Positions 21,716 through 30,338 of a stretch of DNA of 57,052 nucleotides are shown in pieces. Location of the stretch: NCBI GenBank assembly GCA_030749235.1, contig JASMKM010000009.1, positions 1-57,052 of the forward strand, given 5' to 3'. The position numbers were made by a program, and so were the translations under genes. This stretch comes from Planctomycetota bacterium (GTDB lineage: Bacteria > Planctomycetota > UBA1135). Numbering within the stretch: position 1 is the stretch's first letter; each line of letters begins with the position of its first letter. Under the pieces are notes generated by a model. It saw only the letters and a list, made by a program, of their open reading frames with translations. It was not told the origin of the DNA and did not search any database.

Positions 21716-23053
21716 ATGGTTCGTTCCCCCACTTGGCCCGCGGAAGGCCCTCGACGCTCCCCACTCACCGAAGCTCAATTCACCGAAGCGCTTTCTAGAG
21801 AAGGGGTTGAGTTCGTTCAAGAGCTGCAGTTCCTGAGCTCTCAAGGGGCCGACGGCTGGATTGAAAGGCGCCTCTATTCCATGTACAGGAAGAGCACCGA
21901 TCTCGAGACATTTCTCGATGATCATGGCGCGCAGGCAAATCAAACTTTCTATCGAATACGCGAATTGGTCGCGGGAGCCCGTTGGCTCTCCTTGGCATGC
22001 TCCTGCCTGGTTCACCTACGAAGCCGGATTTGCGCCTACCCCTTATCGGACGAGGATTGGGCCAATGAGCAGCTCCCGGTGCACCTGAAGGAGGCGATTT
22101 CGTGCTTTGGCGACTCACTCCTCAAGTGTTTGGAAACACTTTCTGAAGAATGGGTTAAGGCTGGCCTAGGGCTGCCGGCTGAGGCCCCACGAATGGCTGC
22201 CAGCCCCGCAGGCCCCAGCTTTGTTTTGCCTGCAAACCGCCTCCCTGAGGCAGACGAGCGCGCGGAAGCTGGTCAAAAGGATTCTTTGCCCGCGGCCAGG
22301 TTGGTCGGGCGCGTGATTCGCACCATCGAGGACTGGGCTCCAATACATGCCACCACCACAGACACCGATGACGAGCGCCAGGCATTCATGAAAGAGCTAT
22401 GCAGTGAAGCCACTGCCCGCGACCTCGAATCTAGGGTTCACAACCTCCAGAGCGAATACGATTCCACCATCCGAGGCTCGGCCGAAGAGAAAGAGCAACC
22501 CGCCCTTCTGAAGCTACGTGGTGCGATCAGCCAATGCCTGCATTTACTTGAAGCCGTCACCGCTCTTACCCACCTTTATGAGCGCCACCAGGTGCACCAA
22601 AGGCACCCAGCAACTCGTCGTGTCTTAGGCCATATCCTGAACTGGGAAAATTTCCTAGCGAAGATGATTGATCATTGCTTGCGCCCAGCTCTGGCAAGCC
22701 TAGAGAAATCCAAAGACCTTGCCGCCGGATTGCTAGAATGTCTTACTACTCAGGCATTTAAAGACCTCAGGATTCCACACGGAATCACTCTCCACGCACG
22801 CCCCCTATCGCTGATTGTTGGCGTAACGAACCACTATGGCCTTCCTGTGGAAATGGAAATCGGCGAAGGGCGAGCGAGTGCCGCCAGCATGATGTCAATG
22901 CTGATGCTTTGCGGATCTCACCTAGATGCCCAATCAGTGCGTTTTCATGGTGACCCAGCGGTCCTGAACGACCTTCAGGCCCTTTTTGATGCACGCTTGG
23001 GCGAAGACGGCATGGACGCCCTCCCGGGTAGCCTCAAATATCTAGTTCATTAG
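21716..23053 (+). CDS. Unknown helical protein with C-terminal HPr-like domain
   Basis: A 445-residue protein. The last 85 residues (about 355-440) follow the HPr phosphocarrier pattern: GITLHARPLSLIVGVTNHYG with the phosphorylatable histidine at about 360 inside LHARP, MEIGEGRASAASMMSMLML in place of the KSIMGVMSL helix, and a closing QSVRFHGDPAVLNDLQALFD. Residues 1-350 are helix-rich with no motif I recognise. HPr normally carries phosphate in the PTS or, as NPr or Crh, regulates metabolism. No other PTS gene is in the window. The gene is divergent from the sigma factor and 48 bases upstream of parB, so it may be cotranscribed with parB. The start is uncertain, since its first codons lie within the extended antisense sigma frame. 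Confidence 0.7.
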   Translation: MVRSPTWPAEGPRRSPLTEAQFTEALSREGVEFVQELQFLSSQGADGWIERRLYSMYRKSTDLETFLDDHGAQANQTFYRIRELVAGARWLSLACSCLVHLRSRICAYPLSDEDWANEQLPVHLKEAISCFGDSLLKCLETLSEEWVKAGLGLPAEAPRMAASPAGPSFVLPANRLPEADERAEAGQKDSLPAARLVGRVIRTIEDWAPIHATTTDTDDERQAFMKELCSEATARDLESRVHNLQSEYDSTIRGSAEEKEQPALLKLRGAISQCLHLLEAVTALTHLYERHQVHQRHPATRRVLGHILNWENFLAKMIDHCLRPALASLEKSKDLAAGLLECLTTQAFKDLRIPHGITLHARPLSLIVGVTNHYGLPVEMEIGEGRASAASMMSMLMLCGSHLDAQSVRFHGDPAVLNDLQALFDARLGEDGMDALPGSLKYLVH

Positions 23054-23101
23054 AGCCCGTGGTTTTCTGTTGGCCAAATCGTTAGGCTGTACGGGAAACC
23101 T

Positions 23102-24004
23102 ATGGCCAACCCTTCTTCAAAACGACTTGGCAAAGGCATCGGCTCTTTGCTTTCCAACCGCCACGCCTCAGATGTTGAGGGCAGCGAGGGCAAATTGTGG
23201 GTCTCCCGGGACTTGCTGAAGCCAAACAGTGAGCAGCCGCGCGTTGCTGTTGACAAAGGCGTGGAGAGGCTCGCAGAGTCGCTCCGGCGGCATGGAATGA
23301 TGCAGCCGATCGTCGTGACCGCGCAAAGCGACGGGAATTATGAGATTCTGGCTGGCGAGCGCCGCTGGCGGGCCTCCGAGTTGGCTGGCATGAAGAGTGT
23401 TCCGATTATCATCCGAGAAGGAAGCCTTTCCGGCGACGAAAGGCTGGAGCTTGCCCTGATTGAAAACATCCAACGTGAAGACCTGGATTCGATTGAAAAG
23501 GCGAAGGGCTGCGCTCGGCTCATGTCGGAGTACAACATGACACAAGAAGACGTCGCCACCAAGCTCGGCTACCAACGCTCTACGGTGGCGAACCTGGTTC
23601 GCCTGCTGGAGCTCCCGGCGGAAATTCAGGGCGATGTTTCACGTGAAACAATTACCGCTGGACACGCACGCGCCCTTCTGAAGCTGCAAGATTCGCCGCT
23701 ACAAGCCCAGGCATGGCAAGAGATTAAGGCTGGAGAGATGTCGGTGCGTGGCGCCGAGAAGCTTTGTGTGGCGCTGGCCAAAGGCAATAGGGAGCCCCAA
23801 CACAAACCACGAACTGCCAAGCCAGCTTGGGCGGCGGAGCTGCAGGACAAGCTAACGAGGATCCTCGGCTTGCGTGCCGAGCTCAAGCTGCACGCCCGCG
23901 GCGGCGGCAAGCTCGTTCTTCACTTCTCAGAGCTAGACGACCTGGACCGGTTGGTACAGAGTGTCGACATGCCATCCGAGCTGGAAGAGCTGATGCAGGG
24001 CTAA
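23102..24004 (+). CDS. parB: Chromosome partitioning protein ParB
   Basis: CTP-dependent DNA clamp that loads at parS and spreads along DNA (300 residues). It shows an N-terminal KRLGKGIGSLL patch, the ParA-contacting start found in many ParBs, then the ParB/Srx CTPase domain with EQPRVAV, MMQPIVV, YEILAGERRWRASELAG (C-motif GERRWRA, about residue 86) and LIENIQREDLDSIEKA, a helix-turn-helix (MTQEDVATKLGYQRSTVANLVRLLELP), and a short C-terminal dimer domain. A perfect parS lies within the gene (23635-23650). The gene ends 7 bases before a hairpin shared with the convergent PPIase-like gene. Confidence 0.95.
   Translation: MANPSSKRLGKGIGSLLSNRHASDVEGSEGKLWVSRDLLKPNSEQPRVAVDKGVERLAESLRRHGMMQPIVVTAQSDGNYEILAGERRWRASELAGMKSVPIIIREGSLSGDERLELALIENIQREDLDSIEKAKGCARLMSEYNMTQEDVATKLGYQRSTVANLVRLLELPAEIQGDVSRETITAGHARALLKLQDSPLQAQAWQEIKAGEMSVRGAEKLCVALAKGNREPQHKPRTAKPAWAAELQDKLTRILGLRAELKLHARGGGKLVLHFSELDDLDRLVQSVDMPSELEELMQG
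23635..23650. promoter_or_regulatory. parS site inside parB
   Basis: TGTTTCACGTGAAACA is a perfect 16-bp palindrome that matches the bacterial consensus TGTTNCACGTGAAACA. It encodes residues DVSRETI of ParB itself, as in B. subtilis spo0J. It lies about 10 kb from the dnaA-dnaN spacer. Confidence 0.95.
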
Positions 24005-24010
24005 AAAAGA

Positions 24011-24039
24011 GCCGTTCACCGCGCGTGGCGATGAACGGC
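24011..24039 (-). terminator. Intrinsic terminator between parB and the PPIase-like gene
   Basis: GCCGTTCA and TGAACGGC form an 8-bp stem, extended by CGC/GCG after one mismatch. On the minus strand it is followed by CTCTTTTTT, so it is a good intrinsic terminator for the minus-strand PPIase-like gene. On the plus strand it could still slow transcription out of parB. Confidence 0.8.
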
Positions 24040-24057
24040 CTTGCTGGGGGCGCGCCC

Positions 24058-24954
24058 TTAAAGGATGGTGGCCGATGTCAGCGTGAAGGTGGTTTCCGGA
24101 TCTGCAGCCTGGACAGCGGCCTTGAAGTCATCAAGGCCCTCCAGGATGGCGGCAAAGACCGTTGAGGTGCCGTCGGCAAAAGTGTTGTCCTCGAGGAGCA
24201 ACTGGATCGCATCGGCCTCTTGTTCGCCAGGGGAGCCCTGCTTCTGGATCATCGACAAACTACCCGCGAGGTGGAAGTAGCCGAAATCACGCTCCAGTGG
24301 GGGGCCATTGTCGGCGTCGAGACCAGGAATCTTCAAGGTGCGACCACCGAAGGTTTCGATGGCGACCCCATCGAAGGTGCCAGCCTCCACAGCGCTGAGG
24401 AAGAGCTCGGTAGAGACCGGGGCAGCACCCTCAAAGGTGCCAACAGTAAGCTCGTAAGGCGTTTCAAGGGAGTCGGTTACGACTAGTTTGACGCGGCTTC
24501 CAGGCGGCGTAGGGTTAGTAAAATCCTTGCCGCCACCGGCCTCCATTTCCTTTGCGCGCTCAAGCAGAAATGAAGCGATGGTGACGGCTCCATTTGTCGA
24601 GCTTATTTGCCAGGCGCCATTGGATGTGGACAAGGCGGTCAGTTCTGGCTTCAGGATTTCCAGTGCGTTGGTATTGCGCTGCAACAGTGCGGCCTTGGTC
24701 GCGCCGAACACGACCCATGGGTAGATGCGCTCATCGGGGCGAGCGAGTTCCAGGCTGGAAGCGAGATTCTCGTCGATATCCAAGCCGGCAGTAACTGTCT
24801 GGAACAACGTCCAAGATTGAGTCTGCGCCTTGTCGCGCAATGCTGGGCCGAATCGCTCATATGCAGCGATGGCCAGGATGGCGATTAACAGGACCAGTAA
24901 AAAGGCGCGGTTCTTCTTGATCCAGTCGAACAGGGGAGTGTCTTCGAATTCCAT
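24058..24954 (-). CDS. Membrane-anchored cyclophilin-like protein
   Basis: A 298-residue protein with one N-terminal membrane anchor (AFLLVLLIAILAIAAYERF, about residues 17-35), so the bulk would be periplasmic. Residues 40-150 form a helical YfgM/TPR-like spacer. The C-terminal 145 residues follow the cyclophilin order: VKLVVTDSLETPYELTVGTFEGAAPVSTELFLSAVE, FDGVAIETFGGRTLKIPGLD, LAGSLSMIQK and DDFKAAVQ near the end. The catalytic Arg-Phe-Gln residues of active cyclophilins are not evident, so prolyl isomerase activity is uncertain. ATG 24954 is chosen because it places the anchor near the N-terminus. The longer frame (25035) runs through a hairpin. Confidence 0.65.
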   Translation of the reverse strand: MEFEDTPLFDWIKKNRAFLLVLLIAILAIAAYERFGPALRDKAQTQSWTLFQTVTAGLDIDENLASSLELARPDERIYPWVVFGATKAALLQRNTNALEILKPELTALSTSNGAWQISSTNGAVTIASFLLERAKEMEAGGGKDFTNPTPPGSRVKLVVTDSLETPYELTVGTFEGAAPVSTELFLSAVEAGTFDGVAIETFGGRTLKIPGLDADNGPPLERDFGYFHLAGSLSMIQKQGSPGEQEADAIQLLLEDNTFADGTSTVFAAILEGLDDFKAAVQAADPETTFTLTSATIL

Positions 24955-25010
24955 GTGCTGCTTTAAGGCTTTTTTTTGCAAAGAGTTACAGCCGAACTTT
25001 CGCAAGATGG

Positions 25011-25032
25011 GCGAACCTGTCGGCAGGTTCGC
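25011..25032. repeat. Perfect 9-bp hairpin with tetraloop between divergent genes
   Basis: GCGAACCTG, TCGG and CAGGTTCGC form a perfect stem-loop in the 208-bp spacer between the cyclophilin-like gene (minus, start 24954) and the DUF3352-like gene (plus, start 25163). There is no following T-run, so it is not an obvious terminator. It could be an operator or a leader structure. A T8 run lies closer to the minus-strand start (24971-24978). Confidence 0.55.
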
Positions 25033-25162
25033 CACAAGTGGTTAGGAATCGTATCGGAATCCACGGGTTTGGTCATGAATATTTGTCAGCCCCGAATAAG
25101 AAAGTTAACTACGGATTAGCCTGGCGCCCGTAAGCTAGGCATCCGAGCGAATACAACACCCC

Positions 25163-27160
25163 ATGAAAACACTCTCCTACATTTTTATCGGACTCGCCTT
25201 TGTTAGTGGCACAGCCACGGCGACCGCCCAGCTAGCGCCCGAGGATTTGCAGCCGCAACGCGCTTCCTTCGCAGAGCGCATGCCGGCTTCCACAATTCTT
25301 TATTTCGAGGTTCCCGATATTGTTGGCTTGCGAGCTGGCATCGAGAAATCCAGCCTCGCCAAGATCTACAACGACGACGAGCTCCAGAGTTTTCTTGGTG
25401 AGAGCATCTCCTTGCTAGATCAGAGCTGGACTGAAATCCGTGGCATGGCCGTCGGCTTCGGAGTACCAGAAGAGCTTACCTACTGGGATGCACTCCGCTC
25501 CATGGAGGTCGGCCTCGCCCTCGAAGCCAAGCCCGGATTGGAGAGCCCATTCAGCGAGGAGCCGAACATCTACTTCGCGGCTCGCGTCGGCCTCTCCGAA
25601 GGACTGGGCCAGCCCGTGTTCGCCATGCTCGTCAACTTCCTAGAACCAGAAGGCTTCGAGGTCGTCGGCACCGAGAGTGGCCAGGCCTTGACGATGAGCC
25701 AAGGTGCAATCTTCGACCCTGGAACTGAGTGGTTCAAGATTCAGTTCTTACAGGAAGGCGACGACATCGTCCTTGAGTTCGTGATGGGGGCCAAGCCTAG
25801 TGGAAGCCTTGCCACGACCGAAGGTTTCCGCAGCGCACGTGGCGACCTGTACACCGAAGGTGCTGTAGCCTTCGGTTACCTCCAGATCCAAGAGGTTATG
25901 GAGACCATCGTTGCTGGCATGAAGGCCGAGGCGCCCGGTGAAGTCCACGACATGATCTCGATGGTTTACGATCGTGCGGTCCGCCCACTTAACAACATCG
26001 CATTCTCTTCCGGCTGGACCGAGGAGGGCACCTTTACCAAGTCGCGCGTGCAGTTGAACGAAAACCCTGGAGACCTGTACACCAGCGGTCAGGCGGACTT
26101 GGCTTTGCTTGATTACGTGCCATCGGAAGCGACTGCCTTTTATGTCCACAATGTCCCTGTGCAAGCATGGGGCAGCTTCCTCCTGGACTGTCTCGATGCA
26201 GGTGGCGCTATGGATGTCGGCGGCGGCATGCTAGCCCACGAGGGCCTCAAGTATGAGAGCGCGGAGCTTCACACTTGGCTGTTCGGCGATAAGCGTCCTG
26301 AGCTGGAAGCGGCCTTGGCAGCCTTCGGCAATCAGTCTTTTGGTTACTCCATCTCGCAAGGAATGGCCGGCGAGAGCGTGACCCTAATGCAGCTGAAAGA
26401 TGGCCCAGCCTTGTCAAGGGTCTTCGAGCATCTCATGCCACGCTGCCGCGAGATGCTTGAGCAGATGGGGTCGCCTGTGGCGCTCGACATGAAGTACGTT
26501 CGTCGTCGCGTAAAGCAAGACGATGGCAGTGTCACCAACGTTCCAGGTCCGGCCTATTACATGGTGAACTTCGATGGTCTCGCCGACATTCCACCAGAGG
26601 CAGGCGTCATCTTAGGAAGTCTGCAGCCGACCATCGGAGTCACTGAAGACGGTTGGTTGGCGTTCTCGATGTCGAAGCAGCGTGTTCGTCAGTTGTTGTT
26701 GAAAGGCTTGGACAAGCCCGAGGCCAGTATCCAGACCAACCCTGAAGCGGCAGCGTTCATCGGCTCCTTGGATGATTCTGCCAGTGGCGTGACATGGTCT
26801 GACCCACGTCCGACCGTCGGCGCCTTGGCAGGCATGGCCGTTGGCTTCGCGCCGATGGCATTCAACGTGGTCCCGCCAGACATAGACCTTCCAGTTGACA
26901 GGGACAACATCCCTTCCGCGGAACTATTCGTCCGCCACCTACGCACCAGCGAAGCAGTCAGCTGGTCCGAGGGCGACGTGCGCCATTTCTCACATGTCGG
27001 TAGCTTCGGCTTGGCCGACATCTTCACTGTGCTCGGCAGCTCCACCGCCTTGGCTCCCCCAATGTTCCAGTTGTTCATGTTGCAGTCCATGGACGTGGGT
27101 TACCCGGGAGAGGTTATTAGAGTGCCGGACGTGTCGGCAGAGTACGACGAAGATTTCTAG
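25163..27160 (+). CDS. Large secreted protein, DUF3352-like
   Basis: A 665-residue exported protein of unknown role. A signal peptide covers residues 1-24 (MKTLSYIFIGLAFVSGTAT, with a likely cut after AQ). The mature part begins with the ERMPASTILYFEVPDI - GIEKSSLAKIYNDDELQSFL pattern seen in DUF3352-type proteins of Planctomycetota. It contains no obvious catalytic motif, transmembrane segment or cysteine cluster. The body looks like a series of alpha-beta repeats. It is followed after nine bases by a secreted peptidase MA-like gene, so the two may act together in the periplasm or at the cell surface. The DUF assignment rests on pattern only. Confidence 0.65.
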   Translation: MKTLSYIFIGLAFVSGTATATAQLAPEDLQPQRASFAERMPASTILYFEVPDIVGLRAGIEKSSLAKIYNDDELQSFLGESISLLDQSWTEIRGMAVGFGVPEELTYWDALRSMEVGLALEAKPGLESPFSEEPNIYFAARVGLSEGLGQPVFAMLVNFLEPEGFEVVGTESGQALTMSQGAIFDPGTEWFKIQFLQEGDDIVLEFVMGAKPSGSLATTEGFRSARGDLYTEGAVAFGYLQIQEVMETIVAGMKAEAPGEVHDMISMVYDRAVRPLNNIAFSSGWTEEGTFTKSRVQLNENPGDLYTSGQADLALLDYVPSEATAFYVHNVPVQAWGSFLLDCLDAGGAMDVGGGMLAHEGLKYESAELHTWLFGDKRPELEAALAAFGNQSFGYSISQGMAGESVTLMQLKDGPALSRVFEHLMPRCREMLEQMGSPVALDMKYVRRRVKQDDGSVTNVPGPAYYMVNFDGLADIPPEAGVILGSLQPTIGVTEDGWLAFSMSKQRVRQLLLKGLDKPEASIQTNPEAAAFIGSLDDSASGVTWSDPRPTVGALAGMAVGFAPMAFNVVPPDIDLPVDRDNIPSAELFVRHLRTSEAVSWSEGDVRHFSHVGSFGLADIFTVLGSSTALAPPMFQLFMLQSMDVGYPGEVIRVPDVSAEYDEDF

Positions 27161-27169
27161 GTCAACTTT

Positions 27170-28159
27170 TTGACCAAACGGTTCTTTACGATGACGCTCC
27201 TGGCACTCGTGCTGGGGGCGTCACTCTTTATTTCTCCAGCCGTCGCCCAGGTGGGGGATGGCCAGGTGCGTGGCAGCACGGTTCATTTCGATTGGGCTAC
27301 GCCCGAAGACCTGGTCGCACGCACGCGACCACTGACCAACCTCGTCGAAGAGGATCTCGCCGAAATCACCCAATGGCTAGGCTTGCCGAACCCACCGCGT
27401 GGCGAGCTGATCTGGGTCGAGGATCGCGACGACCTCGATGCGCTGTTGGGATTTGAGTCCCCTTCATGGTTTGCGGCCGTCACCCAGGCAGGCCTAAGGC
27501 GCATCATCATGGTGGTGGATGTCGCACAAACTCAGACCCAGCTGCGCACCACCTTGCGCCATGAATTAGTGCACTGGGCCATGCAAGGAATTGGAGCGGA
27601 AGCCATGGTGCGTTTGCCGGCCTGGTTTCATGAGGGCGTCGCAGAGGCATGGGTAGATCAGCATTTGCTCGGTTCGGTGGGCACGCCGTTGGGTTGGCGC
27701 GCCTTCCGCAATGAGCTGCCATTGCTTTATGAATTTAACAACGGCTTCGGTCAGGAGCCCTTGCATGCGTCCGAGGGCTACGCGATGGCCCACGCTTTTG
27801 TGGAGCGGCTCACCCGAATTTATGGCGAGCAGATCATCGCCGAGATGATGGCCGCGTTGCGTGACGGGAAGTCCGCCGATACGGCGCTGATCGATCTCAC
27901 CGGCATTGGCTTAATTGATCATGAGCAGGAGATGCGTGCCGAGCTCGGCTCCCTGAGTCGCCTGCTAGCCGACACCTACCCTTCCTTTTTCCTGATCATG
28001 ACGCTGATTCTGCTAATCGGGTTCCCCTTCGCGATACGGCGCCGACGTCGGCATTGGGAGCGTAGACAGGCGCATTGGCTTGCCGAGGAGATGGAAAACG
28101 AGGAAGAACTCGACGTGGAAGAGGGGACAGACGACGATAGGCCCTGGCCTGTCTCCTGA
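27170..28159 (+). CDS. Exported peptidase MA-like metalloprotease
   Basis: A 329-residue protein with a signal peptide (FTMTLLALVLGASLFI, cut near AVAQ). The zinc site is TTLRHELVHWAMQ (HExxH as HELVH) followed by LPAWFHEGVAEAWVDQ, which supplies the third ligand Glu. This is the gluzincin peptidase MA arrangement. A second hydrophobic segment (about 270-285, SFFLIMTLILLIGFPFAI) and an Arg-rich then Glu/Asp-rich tail place the C-terminus in the cytosol. The start TTG 27170 has an AGGT element at the preceding stop. ATG 27191 is also possible. It lies between the DUF3352-like and DUF374 genes in one run. Confidence 0.8.
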   Translation: MTKRFFTMTLLALVLGASLFISPAVAQVGDGQVRGSTVHFDWATPEDLVARTRPLTNLVEEDLAEITQWLGLPNPPRGELIWVEDRDDLDALLGFESPSWFAAVTQAGLRRIIMVVDVAQTQTQLRTTLRHELVHWAMQGIGAEAMVRLPAWFHEGVAEAWVDQHLLGSVGTPLGWRAFRNELPLLYEFNNGFGQEPLHASEGYAMAHAFVERLTRIYGEQIIAEMMAALRDGKSADTALIDLTGIGLIDHEQEMRAELGSLSRLLADTYPSFFLIMTLILLIGFPFAIRRRRRHWERRQAHWLAEEMENEEELDVEEGTDDDRPWPVS

Positions 28160-28168
28160 ACCCCAACC

Positions 28169-28870
28169 GTGAAAGCCAAACAGTCCTTGTTTCGACGCTG
28201 GAAGAAGCGTTCCTCGAACTACCTCATCCGAGTACTAGGGCCGGGTCTGTTTCGGCTGTTGGCGTGGACGTGGAAGATCCGCTATGTGAACCGCGATGAG
28301 ATTGAGTCGCGTGCGAGCAAGGACGCGGGCCCGGTAATCTCCTTCTGGCACCAACATATTCCAGCAGGAATTGGCACTCATATTGGCTACCCGGCGCGAG
28401 TGGTCGTGAGCCTGCACCGCGACGGCGAGATGATCTCGCACATCGCGACACGCCTAGGTTTCAAGACGGTGCGGGGATCCACCTCCAAGGGGGGCTCGAA
28501 GGTGGTCCGCGAGGTATTAGATGGTTCCTTCGGATTGGATGCACTTTGCATCACGCCAGATGGCCCGCGTGGCCCGCGCTTCTCTGTGGCTCCTGGCGTG
28601 GCCTTCCTCGCCGCGCAGACCAAGCGCGTGGTCGTGCTCACCGGTTTCGCTGCCTCCAAATACTGGCAGGCGAAATCCTGGGATCGCATGATTATCCCCA
28701 AGCCGTTCTCCAAGGTCGTCGTGGTCTATAGTGACCAACTCGGGGCGCCTCCGGATGCGGTCAGCAACGCGGGGCCGGAGCAAGAGCAGTTTCTTAAGAA
28801 TCTTCGCGCCGGCATGGACGAATGCGAAGCGCGCGCCAAACAAGAGATAAGGGATTGGTCAACACAATGA
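28169..28870 (+). CDS. DUF374 lysophospholipid acyltransferase-like protein
   Basis: A 233-residue protein of the DUF374 family, related to the LpxL/PlsC-type acyltransferases. It shows FWHQHIPAGIG in place of the HX4D region, VVVSLHRDGEMISHIATRLG, TVRGSTSKGGSKVVREVL and ITPDGPRGPRFSVAPGV. The RGS(S)xxGG and PDGPRGP blocks are the family markers. DUF374 genes often lie near Kdo transferase and lipid A genes, so a role in lipid A or phospholipid acylation is likely but unproven. The start is GTG. The stop overlaps the RNase HIII start as ATGA. Confidence 0.8.
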   Translation: MKAKQSLFRRWKKRSSNYLIRVLGPGLFRLLAWTWKIRYVNRDEIESRASKDAGPVISFWHQHIPAGIGTHIGYPARVVVSLHRDGEMISHIATRLGFKTVRGSTSKGGSKVVREVLDGSFGLDALCITPDGPRGPRFSVAPGVAFLAAQTKRVVVLTGFAASKYWQAKSWDRMIIPKPFSKVVVVYSDQLGAPPDAVSNAGPEQEQFLKNLRAGMDECEARAKQEIRDWSTQ

Positions 28871-29772
28871 GCAACACGCAGGTCTTCAAGTTGTCGCCGG
28901 CGGCCGCACAGAAGTTGCGCGCCGAGTTGAACCAAGCAGGCTATGAGTTCCGCAGTCTGCAGCACGCCTTGTTCCAGGCAAGGGGCGAGGGCGTGGTGGC
29001 CAGCATGTATCGGAGCGGCAAGTTGGTGGTGCAAGGTGGCGGTGTCGACGCATGGCATGTGCGTTACCTTGGAGGCAAGGAGAGCGTGAAGCCCAAAGGG
29101 GAGAGCACACCTGTTCCTGAGGGTCTACCACCGGTGGCGGATTGCTTCGGTTCCGACGAGGCGGGCAAGGGCGACACCTTCGGTGGCTTGACGGTCTGCT
29201 CGGTCGCCGTGCCAGCTGACTCCATCGAGCTGTTGATGTCGAGTCGCGTGGCCGACTCTAAGAGCCTGAATGATGAGCTGATCCGCACCCTGGCGCCCTG
29301 GATTAAGGAGAACTTTCCTTATGCATTGCGTGTGCTGGACCCGGCGGAATACAACAAGGGATGGGCCGACGCCGATAGAAATGTCAACAGGTTGCTCACA
29401 CAGCTGCATTTCGAGTGCATTAAGGAACTCCACGCGCAGTGTGGTTTTGACAACGCAGTCGTCGACCGCTTCTCACCATCGGCACCTGTGTCCTCGCGCT
29501 TCCGGGCCGTTGTCCCTGAGCTGAAAGTCTTCGAGGTGCCTCGGGCCGAACGCCATGCTGCGGTCGCCGCCGCCTCAATCATCGCGCGCGATGCTTTCTT
29601 GTCCGGAATGGAGGAGCTGTCGCGCCAATGGGCGATGGATTTCCCTCTGGGCAGCGGCACACCCGTGCCTCCAGCCATGCGGGGCTTCGTGCGGCTGCAC
29701 TCGCCTGCTGATATGCGCAAGGTGAGCAAGATCCACTTCAAGAACGTGCAGAACTTCCTAGCTGGAAATTGA
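28867..29772 (+). CDS. rnhC: Ribonuclease HIII
   Basis: Degrades the RNA strand of RNA-DNA hybrids. The 301-residue protein has the RNase HIII-specific N-terminal TBP-like domain (VFKLSPAAAQKLRAELNQ, YRSGKLVVQGGG), then the catalytic domain with GSDEAGKGDTFGGL (Asp-Glu pair), RVADSKSLNDELI and VVDRFSPSAP (further acidic residues), ending in PLGSGTPVPP and KIHFKNV. ATG 28867 is chosen since it overlaps the previous stop by four bases and fits the domain start. Confidence 0.94.
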   Translation: MSNTQVFKLSPAAAQKLRAELNQAGYEFRSLQHALFQARGEGVVASMYRSGKLVVQGGGVDAWHVRYLGGKESVKPKGESTPVPEGLPPVADCFGSDEAGKGDTFGGLTVCSVAVPADSIELLMSSRVADSKSLNDELIRTLAPWIKENFPYALRVLDPAEYNKGWADADRNVNRLLTQLHFECIKELHAQCGFDNAVVDRFSPSAPVSSRFRAVVPELKVFEVPRAERHAAVAAASIIARDAFLSGMEELSRQWAMDFPLGSGTPVPPAMRGFVRLHSPADMRKVSKIHFKNVQNFLAGN

Positions 29773-29773
29773 A

Positions 29774-30310
29774 ATGCAAAAGGATTCCCATATCGCCCAT
29801 GAAGGCGCCACTCATGATTTCGTCGCGCTTGGCGTGAAGGTGCTAGTCGTCTCCGACTCGCGCACCCTGGATACTGACAAGTCAGGTCAGTACATCGAAA
29901 AATCTTGTCGCGACGCCGGTCACCGTTTTCTTGAACGCAAGATTGTCGCCGACGAAGCTGCAAAGATTGCCGAGGTCGTCAAGCAATGGAGCGCCTCGGC
30001 TGACGTCGGTGCCGTAATCGTAACCGGAGGCACCGGAGTTACGCCTCGTGACGTCACGCCAGAGGCAGTCGAGCCGTTGTTTACCAAGCCGTTGGCGGGC
30101 TTTGGCGAACTGTTCCGGATGTTGTCTTTCAAGGACATCGGTACCTCGTGTATCCAGTCGCGCGCGACCGCCGGCATGGTCGAGGATTGCATCGTGTTCG
30201 TCATCCCTGGCTCGACCGGCGCATGTCGCCTCGGTATGGAGGAAATCATCCTTCCTCAACTGGATGCGCGTACCAGGCCGTGCTCCTTCGCCGGATTACT
30301 GAACGGTTAG
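29774..30310 (+). CDS. moaB: Molybdenum cofactor protein MoaB/MogA family
   Basis: A 178-residue protein that binds molybdopterin, normally to adenylylate it or as a non-adenylylating MoaB relative. It shows VLVVSDSRTLDTDKSG, VIVTGGTGVTPRDVTPEAV (substrate loop), FGELFRMLSFKDIGTSCIQSRATAG and FVIPGSTGACRLGMEEI. The order and length match MoaB more than MogA. It starts one base after the RNase HIII stop, so it belongs to the same run. No other moa or moe gene is in view. Confidence 0.9.
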   Translation: MQKDSHIAHEGATHDFVALGVKVLVVSDSRTLDTDKSGQYIEKSCRDAGHRFLERKIVADEAAKIAEVVKQWSASADVGAVIVTGGTGVTPRDVTPEAVEPLFTKPLAGFGELFRMLSFKDIGTSCIQSRATAGMVEDCIVFVIPGSTGACRLGMEEIILPQLDARTRPCSFAGLLNG

Positions 30311-30338
30311 CGATTTCAGGCTGAAAGGAAAAAGCTCC

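Noticed and set aside
21659-22015. Extended N-terminus of the sigma factor
   Set aside because: This part is antisense to the HPr-domain gene and has no sigma-like sequence before about residue 160 of the long frame.
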